Part shown: in pieces, positions 5,515-11,498 of the stretch
Layout of the letters: every line of letters starts with the position of its first letter
Numbering within the stretch: the first letter of the stretch is position 1
Assembly (NCBI GenBank): GCA_934320645.1
Contig: CAKRFP010000053.1
Span: 1-11,498 of the forward strand
DNA length: 11,498 bases
Direction: 5' to 3'
From: an uncultured Bariatricus sp.
Lineage (GTDB): Bacteria; Bacillota; Clostridia; Lachnospirales; Lachnospiraceae
Position numbers and translations under genes: made by a program
The notes under the pieces: model-generated
Databases searched by the model: none
Told to the model about the DNA's origin: nothing
What the model saw: the letters and a program-made list of their open reading frames with translations, nothing else

Positions 5515-6879
5515 ATGGAGATTAACTGGAACAAATTTTACAGACAGGTGTTTGCCCTGGTGATCCCGATGGCACTTCAAAATCTGATCAATGTCGGGGT
5601 GACGGCGGCAGATGTCCTAATGCTCGGAAGAGTCAGTGAAAAAGTACTTTCCGGGGCGTCCCTTGCCGGACAGGTGCAGTTTATTATGACGCTGATCCTG
5701 TTTGGGACGACTTCTGGAGCAACAGTACTTACCGCACAGTACTGGGGGAAGAAAGATACCCGTACCATCGAGAAGATCCTGGGAATGGGAATGACTATCG
5801 GGATCAGCTGCGCAGCAGTATTTACCCTGCTTGCAGAAATTATGCCGGAAGCGCTTCTTCGGATTTACACCACAGATCCGGCGGTGATCGCAGAGGGGGT
5901 AAAATACCTTCGCATCGTGGCGTTATCTTATATTCTGATGGCGGCAACCCAGGTTTATCTTTATATTATGCGGAGCATCGAACGGGTTGTGATTGCAACG
6001 ATCGTTTACAGTGTGTCACTGGTCTGCAATGTGATCGTCAATGCGCTGCTGATCTTCGGTCTGTTCGGACTTCCGAAGTTTGGAATCATGGGTGCGGCGA
6101 TTGGTACTCTGACGGCAAGGATCGTGGAGCTTGTGATCGTAATCTGGTATGCAAAGACGAAGAACCGGGAAGTGATTTTCCATCCGGTTTATATGTGGAA
6201 GATCGACAAGATACTCCTGAAGGATTTCATGGTGTATGCGACCCCGGTGATTTTAAATGAACTGATGTGGGGACTTGGATCTACCGCCAATACAGCGGTT
6301 ATCGGACATCTGGGGAGTGCGGCGGTTGCGGCAAATTCCGTGGCACAGGTGGCGAGACAGCTGGCGACGGTTGTGGCATTCGGTGTATCGAATGCGACGG
6401 CAATCTACCTTGGAAAAACGATTGGAGCAAAGCAGTTCGACCTTGCCAAAGCCTATGGGAAACGTTTCCTGTGGCTGAGTGTGATTACCGGTGCGGTTGG
6501 TGGCGGAATCATTCTGGTGGCAGCACCGATCGCGAACTATATGATGACACTTTCCGCAGAAGCCCAGGGGTATTTATCCTTTATGTTTTTTGTCATGTCC
6601 TATTTTACCCTGTGTCAGGCGGTCAATACGACACTGGTAGTCGGAGTGTTCCGTGCCGGGGGAGATACCCGCTTTGGGCTGATCATGGACGTATCGACCA
6701 TGTGGGGCTGTTCGATCCTGCTTGGTATGATTGCGGCATTCATTTTCCATGCGCCGGTGCAGGTAGTTTATATCCTGCTGATGAGTGACGAGGTGATCAA
6801 GATACCGATCACAGTTCTGCGATACCGGAGCTACAAATGGATTCAGGACGTCACCAGGGAGAAAGAAGAACTGGCGTAA
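5515..6879 (+). CDS. MATE-family multidrug/cation efflux transporter
   Basis: Polytopic inner-membrane antiporter of the MATE family (MatE/NorM/DinF fold), 454 residues, with about 12 hydrophobic segments in two halves (roughly residues 10-215 and 236-440). Each half begins with the typical pattern: VIPMALQNLINVG with AADVLMLGR in the first, and TPVILNELMWGLGSTANTAV in the second. GVFRAGGDTRFG at 377-388 is a conserved late loop in this branch. It should export organic cations or drugs using a Na+ or H+ gradient; the substrate is unknown. I chose ATG 5515 because AGGA lies 7 bases before it. An in-frame GTG at 5497 would add six residues and overlap the preceding gene. The gene follows the alcohol dehydrogenase stop by 1 base, suggesting translational coupling. 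No typical T-run terminator follows. Confidence 0.93.
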   Translation: MEINWNKFYRQVFALVIPMALQNLINVGVTAADVLMLGRVSEKVLSGASLAGQVQFIMTLILFGTTSGATVLTAQYWGKKDTRTIEKILGMGMTIGISCAAVFTLLAEIMPEALLRIYTTDPAVIAEGVKYLRIVALSYILMAATQVYLYIMRSIERVVIATIVYSVSLVCNVIVNALLIFGLFGLPKFGIMGAAIGTLTARIVELVIVIWYAKTKNREVIFHPVYMWKIDKILLKDFMVYATPVILNELMWGLGSTANTAVIGHLGSAAVAANSVAQVARQLATVVAFGVSNATAIYLGKTIGAKQFDLAKAYGKRFLWLSVITGAVGGGIILVAAPIANYMMTLSAEAQGYLSFMFFVMSYFTLCQAVNTTLVVGVFRAGGDTRFGLIMDVSTMWGCSILLGMIAAFIFHAPVQVVYILLMSDEVIKIPITVLRYRSYKWIQDVTREKEELA

Positions 6880-6915
6880 GGAAAACAAAGGCAGACAGAA
6901 GCTATCCGATTGTAT

Positions 6916-6939
6916 CTGAAAATAAATTTGGATTTTCAG
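6916..6939 (+). other. Inverted repeat overlapping the ridA promoter -35
   Basis: CTGAAAAT (6916-6923) pairs exactly with ATTTTCAG (6932-6939) around an 8-base spacer, extendable by two pairs (one G-U). It covers the -35 element of the ridA promoter, a position suited to an operator. It could also be a 3' hairpin for the transporter mRNA, though no T-run follows. Symmetry is seen; a regulatory role is inference. Confidence 0.4.
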
Positions 6940-6956
6940 GTCAGATGTGATATGCT
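6928..6956 (+). promoter_or_regulatory. Promoter of the ridA-mrp operon
   Basis: A weak -35 TTGGAT (6928-6933), a 17-base spacer and TATGCT (6951-6956) preceded by TGA, an extended -10. The ATG of ridA is at 6990, after AAAAGGAG. The start of transcription would be near 6963, giving a short leader. Confidence 0.6.
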
Positions 6957-6989
6957 AAGAAAAGAATAAAGGAAAAGGAGACTTGTAAC

Positions 6990-7367
6990 ATGAAAGTTAT
7001 TTCAACAGAAAAAGCACCAAAGGCACTTGGACCATATTCTCAGGGATATGTGCATAATGGAATCCTCTACTCAGCAGGACAGATTGCGATCAATCCGGCT
7101 ACAGATACGGTAGAGGCTGATACAATTGAAGGACAGGCTGATCAGGTATGCAAGAACATCGGAGCAATCCTGGAAGAAGCAGGAACTTCATTTGACAAAG
7201 TATTAAAGACAACCTGTTTCCTCGCTGATATGGGTGATTTTGCAGCGTTTAACGAAGTATACGCAAAATATTTCACATCAAAACCGGCAAGAAGCTGTGT
7301 TGCTGTAAAGACACTTCCGAAGAATCTTCTGTGCGAAGTAGAAGTGATCGCAGCAGTAGAAGAATAG
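6990..7367 (+). CDS. ridA: RidA family reactive intermediate deaminase (2-iminobutanoate/2-iminopropanoate deaminase)
   Basis: Small cytoplasmic trimeric enzyme of the YjgF/YER057c/UK114 family, 125 residues, full length. It hydrolyses 2-aminoacrylate and related enamine/imine intermediates made by PLP enzymes such as serine/threonine dehydratase, protecting PLP enzymes from damage. Landmarks: GPYSQG at residues 14-19, YSAGQIAINP at 27-36, PARSCVAV at 99-106 with the substrate-carboxylate Arg101, and CEVEVIA at 115-121 with Glu118, matching E. coli Arg105 and Glu120. The key residues are all present, so an active archetypal RidA is expected. The ATG is preceded by AAAAGGAG. It is the first gene of a two-gene unit with the Fe-S carrier gene 36 bases downstream. 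Confidence 0.96.
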   Translation: MKVISTEKAPKALGPYSQGYVHNGILYSAGQIAINPATDTVEADTIEGQADQVCKNIGAILEEAGTSFDKVLKTTCFLADMGDFAAFNEVYAKYFTSKPARSCVAVKTLPKNLLCEVEVIAAVEE

Positions 7368-7380
7368 GATACGGTATCCT
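7366..7380. repeat. 15-base palindrome over the ridA stop codon
   Basis: AGGATAC (7366-7372), one G, and GTATCCT (7374-7380) form a perfect inverted repeat that begins inside the TAG stop. As RNA it is a 6-bp stem with a 3-base loop, without a T-run. It may fine-tune mRNA stability or coupling between ridA and the next gene, or be chance. Confidence 0.4.
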
Positions 7381-7403
7381 GAAAAATTAGGAGGTTTGGC
7401 GTT

Positions 7404-8240
7404 ATGGCAGAAGAGCAAAACAGCGGATGCTCGCCGGAATCATGTTCTTCCTGTGCACATGCGGGTTCATGCGGCAGTGCGAAGAAAGATCTGAAAGCAC
7501 CGGCAAATCCGTATTCACAGGTAAAAAAAGTAATTGGAGTTGTCAGCGGTAAAGGTGGAGTCGGCAAATCCATGGTGACAGCATCCCTTGCACGTATGAT
7601 GGTTCAGCAGGGATACACCGTTGGTATTCTGGATGCAGATATCACAGGACCTTCCATTCCGAAGATGTATGGCGTGCATGGCAGTGCAGTCGGAAGCGAA
7701 GCGGGTATGTTCCCATGTGTTGCAAAAGACGGCACAAAAATCATGTCAGTCAATCTGCTTCTGGAACACGAATCTGATCCGGTCATCTGGAGAGGACCGG
7801 TGATCGCAGGTGTAGTAACCCAGTTCTGGACGGACGTTATGTGGGGAGATCTGGATTTCTTGTTTGTTGATATGCCGCCAGGAACAGGGGATGTTCCGCT
7901 TACGGTATTCCAGTCACTTCCGGTAGACGGCGTTGTGATTGTGACTTCTCCGCAGGATCTGGTACAGATGATCGTAGAGAAAGCTTACAATATGGCGAAG
8001 AAGATGAACATACCGGTTCTTGGACTGGTAGAGAACTACAGCTATCTGGAATGTCCGGACTGTGGAAAGAAGATCTCAGTATTTGGGGAAAGCCACATTG
8101 ATGAGATTGCAGAAAAACTTGGTGTAGAAGTGCTCGGAAAGATGCCGATCGATCCGAAGCTTGCCGAGATTGTAGAACAGGAGAAGTTCTATGAGGCAGA
8201 CAACAAATATCTCACAAATATCATTGACAAGTTTATTTAA
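7404..8240 (+). CDS. Mrp/Nbp35-type P-loop ATPase, iron-sulfur cluster carrier
   Basis: Cytoplasmic ATPase of the Mrp/ApbC/Nbp35 family, which holds and delivers Fe-S clusters to apoproteins; 278 residues. Landmarks: the deviant Walker A GKGGVGKS at 49-56, LDADITGPSIPKMYG at 76-90, WRGPV at 129-133, DMPPGTGD at 156-163, and a CPDC pair (Cys217 and Cys220), the cluster-bridging CxxC of the family. The N-terminus adds a Cys-rich segment (Cys9, Cys14, Cys17, Cys23), in which C-x2-C-x5-C matches the end of the N-terminal Fe-S motif of eukaryotic/archaeal Nbp35. The N-terminal DUF59 domain of E. coli-like Mrp is absent. A full AGGAGG (7389-7394) sits 9 bases before the ATG. It follows ridA by 36 bases and is closed by a terminator at 8251-8285. 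I leave the symbol blank because naming (mrp, apbC, nbp35) varies. Confidence 0.95.
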   Translation: MAEEQNSGCSPESCSSCAHAGSCGSAKKDLKAPANPYSQVKKVIGVVSGKGGVGKSMVTASLARMMVQQGYTVGILDADITGPSIPKMYGVHGSAVGSEAGMFPCVAKDGTKIMSVNLLLEHESDPVIWRGPVIAGVVTQFWTDVMWGDLDFLFVDMPPGTGDVPLTVFQSLPVDGVVIVTSPQDLVQMIVEKAYNMAKKMNIPVLGLVENYSYLECPDCGKKISVFGESHIDEIAEKLGVEVLGKMPIDPKLAEIVEQEKFYEADNKYLTNIIDKFI

Positions 8241-8250
8241 TGAAGAAGAA

Positions 8251-8285
8251 GGCTCTGGCGAGGATGTTTCGCCGGAGCCATTTTT
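8251..8285 (+). terminator. Rho-independent terminator of the ridA-mrp operon
   Basis: GGCTCTGGCG (8251-8260) pairs with CGCCGGAGCC (8270-8279) around a 9-base loop, a 10-bp GC-rich stem with one G-U pair, followed by A and five T (8281-8285). It lies 11 bases after the stop codon. Confidence 0.92.
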
Positions 8286-8289
8286 ATGG

Positions 8290-8295
8290 TATGAT
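8290..8295 (+). promoter_or_regulatory. Likely -10 element of the helicase gene promoter
   Basis: TATGAT (8290-8295) preceded by TGG makes an extended -10, right after the terminator T-run. The -35 position (around 8267-8272) falls inside the terminator stem and does not match consensus, so this would be an extended -10 promoter of modest strength. Confidence 0.5.
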
Positions 8296-8327
8296 AACAG
8301 GTAGTAAAAAACGGAGGCAAAAAGAGC

Positions 8328-10700
8328 ATGGACGAGAATCTTCCGGTAATCCGGATTTCGGTGCGAAATCTTGTGGAATTCATTTTAAGAGAAGGGGACA
8401 TTGACAATCGGACAGGGGGCGGACCAGATCCGGAGAATATGCAGATGGGGAGCCGGATCCACCGGAAGATCCAGAGACAGATGGGATCGGAGTACCAGGC
8501 GGAGGTGCCGCTTAAGACAGAGATTGCCTGTGACGGATTTATCCTGAAGGTAGAAGGACGTGCGGACGGACTGATCCACACAAAAGAGCAGGTCATGGTG
8601 GATGAAATCAAAGGTGTTCTGCGGGAGCTGGACCGGGTGCCGGAGCCGGTTGGTGTACATCTGGCGCAGGCAAAATGCTACGCCTGCATTGTGGCAGAGC
8701 AGGAAGGTCTGGAGGAAATCGGGGTTCAGATGACCTACTGCCAGATGGAGACCGAAGAAGTGAAAAGGTTCCAGTATTCTTACCAGAGTAGTGAACTGAA
8801 AGCATGGTTCGATGAGGTCATCCGTCAGTATGAAAAATGGGCGAAATTTCAGATTGAATGGCGGAAGGCAAGAAATGCATCCATCAAAGGAATCGAATTC
8901 CCATTTCCATACCGCAAGGGACAGAGAGATCTGGCGGTATCAGTCTATCGGACGATTTCGCGGAAGAAAAAGCTGTTTATTCAGGCACCAACCGGAGTCG
9001 GGAAGACGATTTCAACCGTATTCCCGGCAGTGAAAGCAGTGGGTGAAGAACTGGGAGAGAAGATATTCTATCTGACAGCCAAGACCATTACCCGGACAGT
9101 GGCAGAGCAGGCGTTTGAAACGCTCCGGGAGCAGGCTCTGAAGTTCAAGGTGATTACGCTGACTGCAAAAGAGAAAATCTGTTTTTGCGAGGAGACCAAC
9201 TGCAACCCGGATGACTGTCCGTACGCCAAAGGGCATTTTGACCGGGTAAATGATGCAGTCTATGAACTTTTGACAGAAGCAGATGTGATGAGCCGGGAGG
9301 TGCTGGAGGCGCAGGCAAGAAAGTATAAGGTCTGTCCGTTTGAAATGGCACTGGATGTGTCAACCTGGGTGGACGGAGTGATCTGTGATTATAATTATGT
9401 GTTTGATCCGGATGCGCAGCTCAAACGTTTCTTTGCGGAAGGCAGTGCGGGAGAGTACCTTTTCCTGATCGATGAGGCGCACAATCTGGTAGAGCGGGGA
9501 CGACAGATGTACAGTGCAGAGGTTTGCAAAGAAGATTTTCTTGCAGTGAAGAAGTTGGTAAAAGGAGAAGCACCAAGGTTTGCAAAGAGGCTGGAGGCTT
9601 GCAATAAGATCCTTTTGACCATGAAAAAGGAGTGCGAAAATTACAAGGTGCTGGATCATGTTTCCCATCTTGGAATACAGTTGATGAATGTGATGACGGA
9701 GGCGGATCAGTATCTGGAAGAATGTGCGGATAAAGAAGTGCGGGAGACGGTACTGGATTTTTATTTTCAGGTGAGGTCTTTCCTGAATATTTACGACTGC
9801 CTGGATGAGAACTATGTGACCTATACGGAATACCAGGAGGATGGAAGATTTCTGTTAAAGCTGTTCTGTGTCAATCCGGCGGCAAATCTGCAGAAATGTC
9901 TGGATAAGGGGAACAGTGCTATCTTTTTTTCAGCAACGCTTCTGCCGATCCAGTATTATAAAAAGCTTCTGAGTACGGAAAAAGACAATTATGCGATCTA
10001 TATCGATTCGTCGTTTGACACAGAGAAAAGACTGCTTATGAACGGCGTGGATGTGAGCACCCGGTATACCATGCGCTCCAAAGAGATGTACCACAGGTAT
10101 GCGGAGTATATATTCCGGACAGTGAAAGTGAAAATGGGAAATTATCTGATCTTTTTTCCGTCCTACCGGTTTATGGAAGATGTGTACCGGGAGTTTGCCG
10201 GACTGCTTGCGGAAAAGGAAGAGGAGATGGATCTGGTCATCCAACAGCAGCATATGGATGAAGAAGAACGGGAAAATTTCCTGCGTGCATTTGAGGAAGG
10301 AAGGGAGAACAGCCTGATCGGTTTTGGTGTTCTTGGCGGGATTTTCTCGGAGGGGATCGACCTGACGAATGAGAAGCTGATCGGGACGATGATCATCGGG
10401 ACAGGATTTCCGCAGGTGTGCAATGAACGGGAGATCCTGAAAAATTATTTTGACCAGAAGGGACTTTCCGGGTTTGACTATGCCTACCGGTATCCGGGGA
10501 TGAACAAGGTCCTGCAGGCAGCCGGAAGGGTGATCCGAACGGAGGATGACCATGGAGTGATCCTTCTTCTGGATGAACGTTTTCAGAAAGAGAAAGGAAA
10601 AGAGATTTTTCCGAAGGAATGGGCGGACTGCGAAAGGTGTCGTCTGGATCTGGTGGAAGAAAAAATCCGTCTGTTCTGGGAGAAACAGACGGATATGTAA
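8328..10700 (+). CDS. Cas4/RecB-like nuclease fused to XPD/DinG-type Fe-S DNA helicase
   Basis: A 790-residue predicted helicase-nuclease. The N-terminal part (about 1-150) looks like a PD-(D/E)XK nuclease of the Cas4/RecB kind: GSRIHRKIQ at 41-49 (His45), VEGRADGLI at 75-83 (Asp80) and DEIKGV at 92-97 (Glu93, Lys95). The helicase core follows: RKGQ at 196-199, Walker A QAPTGVGKT at 219-227, an Fe-S region with Cys285, Cys287, Cys292, Cys297 and Cys336 (CNPDDCPYAKGHFDR, KVCPFEM), DEAH at 382-385, SATL at 535-538 and QAAGRVIR at 730-737. These are superfamily 2 XPD/Rad3/DinG motifs, implying ATP-driven 5'-to-3' unwinding dependent on a 4Fe-4S cluster. The ATG follows CGGAGG by 10 bases. It is probably a single-gene unit, convergent with the LysR gene. 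Likely role: DNA repair or processing of aberrant structures (inference); a defence role is less supported because no defence neighbours are visible. Confidence 0.9.
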   Translation: MDENLPVIRISVRNLVEFILREGDIDNRTGGGPDPENMQMGSRIHRKIQRQMGSEYQAEVPLKTEIACDGFILKVEGRADGLIHTKEQVMVDEIKGVLRELDRVPEPVGVHLAQAKCYACIVAEQEGLEEIGVQMTYCQMETEEVKRFQYSYQSSELKAWFDEVIRQYEKWAKFQIEWRKARNASIKGIEFPFPYRKGQRDLAVSVYRTISRKKKLFIQAPTGVGKTISTVFPAVKAVGEELGEKIFYLTAKTITRTVAEQAFETLREQALKFKVITLTAKEKICFCEETNCNPDDCPYAKGHFDRVNDAVYELLTEADVMSREVLEAQARKYKVCPFEMALDVSTWVDGVICDYNYVFDPDAQLKRFFAEGSAGEYLFLIDEAHNLVERGRQMYSAEVCKEDFLAVKKLVKGEAPRFAKRLEACNKILLTMKKECENYKVLDHVSHLGIQLMNVMTEADQYLEECADKEVRETVLDFYFQVRSFLNIYDCLDENYVTYTEYQEDGRFLLKLFCVNPAANLQKCLDKGNSAIFFSATLLPIQYYKKLLSTEKDNYAIYIDSSFDTEKRLLMNGVDVSTRYTMRSKEMYHRYAEYIFRTVKVKMGNYLIFFPSYRFMEDVYREFAGLLAEKEEEMDLVIQQQHMDEEERENFLRAFEEGRENSLIGFGVLGGIFSEGIDLTNEKLIGTMIIGTGFPQVCNEREILKNYFDQKGLSGFDYAYRYPGMNKVLQAAGRVIRTEDDHGVILLLDERFQKEKGKEIFPKEWADCERCRLDLVEEKIRLFWEKQTDM
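10660..10694 (-). terminator. Rho-independent terminator of the LysR gene, inside the helicase 3' coding end
   Basis: On the minus strand the transcript of the LysR gene passes ATCCGTCTGTT (10694-10684), an 8-base loop, and AACAGACGGAT (10675-10665). This is a perfect 11-bp stem, ending in six T (10665-10660). It lies 16 bases after the LysR stop codon and wholly within the last codons of the helicase gene. On the plus strand no T-run follows, so it serves mainly the minus-strand gene. Confidence 0.88.
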
Positions 10701-10709
10701 GAAAGTATT

Positions 10710-11498
10710 CTATGCGTGAAAATAATCCAGAAATGCCTGGGTTGCACGGGAAACCGGAACGTGTCCGTTCCATGCGGCAACCAGCTGGCGCTTCGGAAGC
10801 TGTTCTTCGGTCTGGACGACGAAGAGTTGGTCAGAATTTTTCGGCACACAGTAATCCGGGATAAAAGCGATGCCAAGCCCGATCCGTGCAAGATCGATCA
10901 GAAGATCATTACTGCTGAGCTCGATTTCCGGAACCAGATCCAGCTGATGTTGCTGGAAGAGGGAATGCAGAAATTCACTGGTCGTACTTTTTTTATCCAG
11001 CATGATGATCGGATAGCGCTGCAGTTCCTTGAGCGAGAGCTTTTTTCCCTGCAATTCTGCAAACGACTGATTTGCGATAAATACATCGTGGAAATCACGG
11101 ATCTTGCGGAAAGAAGCGAGGCTGCCAAGATAGGCGTTCGGATAGTTGGCAATGATCAGGTCGACCTGTCCGGTCTCCAGAAGTTCCGTACACTTGATCG
11201 AAGTGGCGTTTGTTACCTTGATGTGTGCGTTCGGGAAGGCTTTGTGGAAACGTTCCAGATAAGGAACCAGGAAATACCGGCAGATGGTGTCACTGGCACC
11301 GATGCGGATCTGACCGCCGGTGGAGGCCGCTTCCATGATCTGAGATTCCCCGCGCTTGATCAGATTGATCGCCGGTTCGATGTGGCGCAGAAGGATCTCG
11401 CCTTCCGGGGTAAGCTGTACCTTTTTTGTGCTGCGGATGAAAAGAACCTGATCCAGTTTCTTTTCCAGTGCTTTAATGGACTGGCTGACAGCGGACTG
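10710..11498 (-). CDS. LysR-family transcriptional regulator, 5' partial
   Basis: A DNA-binding regulator with 262 residues visible; the frame is open to the window edge and about 28 N-terminal residues are missing. The visible start, QSAVSQSIKALEKKL then LFIRSTKKVQLTPEGE, is the recognition helix and wing of the LysR winged helix-turn-helix; a linker helix follows. The effector-binding domain starts at about GGQIRIGASDTICRYFLVPY and includes GQVDLIIANYP and a late IGLGIAFIPDY motif, typical of the CysB/CysL-like periplasmic-binding fold. It ends near LDYFHA with a TAG stop at 10712-10710. It converges on the helicase gene with 9 bases between stop codons. LysR regulators usually control a divergent neighbour, which here would be beyond the window. 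The effector is unknown. Confidence 0.95.
   Translation of the reverse strand, partial: QSAVSQSIKALEKKLDQVLFIRSTKKVQLTPEGEILLRHIEPAINLIKRGESQIMEAASTGGQIRIGASDTICRYFLVPYLERFHKAFPNAHIKVTNATSIKCTELLETGQVDLIIANYPNAYLGSLASFRKIRDFHDVFIANQSFAELQGKKLSLKELQRYPIIMLDKKSTTSEFLHSLFQQHQLDLVPEIELSSNDLLIDLARIGLGIAFIPDYCVPKNSDQLFVVQTEEQLPKRQLVAAWNGHVPVSRATQAFLDYFHA

Noticed and set aside
9930..10553. Minus-strand 207-residue open frame opposite the helicase gene
   Set aside because: It lies wholly inside a well-supported gene and has no recognisable domain or ribosome binding site.

Overview
This window looks like chromosomal core sequence from an anaerobic gut-type member of the Clostridia, most likely Lachnospiraceae. 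The evidence is the DnaK form (it lacks the roughly 25-residue segment that proteobacterial DnaK carries after the N-terminal strands), strong AGGAGG-type ribosome binding sites, the Ala/Lys/Glu-rich DUF6465-type protein, and the YqhD/butanol-dehydrogenase-type iron alcohol dehydrogenase. The species cannot be fixed from this stretch. I see no phage genes, transposase, CRISPR array, tRNA or rRNA.

Layout. 1-3176: the end of a heat-shock locus, with dnaK (5' end outside the window), a 217-base gap holding a hairpin and a degenerate intergenic repeat, dnaJ, and a strong two-way terminator. 3178-3294 (minus): a 38-codon membrane miniprotein with a textbook ribosome binding site and its own promoter. 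It converges on dnaJ and is divergent from the next gene. 3363-4126: promoter, leader hairpin, a lysine/alanine-rich protein with a small conserved C-terminal domain, and its terminator. 4124-4305: a 40-base near-perfect palindrome followed by a second, longer copy of the intergenic repeat. 4329-6879: iron alcohol dehydrogenase and a MATE-family transporter, 1 base apart. 6928-8285: promoter, ridA, an Nbp35/Mrp-type iron-sulfur carrier ATPase, and a terminator. 8328-10700: a large helicase with an N-terminal Cas4/RecB-like nuclease domain and an XPD/DinG-type iron-sulfur helicase core. 10710-11498 (minus): a LysR-family regulator (N-terminus outside the window), whose terminator lies inside the last codons of the helicase gene.

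How the genes fit together. DnaK and DnaJ form one chaperone machine. The alcohol dehydrogenase and transporter look translationally coupled and may form a small detoxification or redox unit (inference). RidA removes reactive enamine/imine intermediates and the Mrp ATPase carries Fe-S clusters; they appear to share one promoter and one terminator. The helicase is itself predicted to need an Fe-S cluster.

The least explained items are the miniprotein, the dispersed intergenic repeats with their AGAATGTGCC-type terminal palindrome (the same arm is reused in the dnaJ terminator), and the nuclease-helicase fusion.
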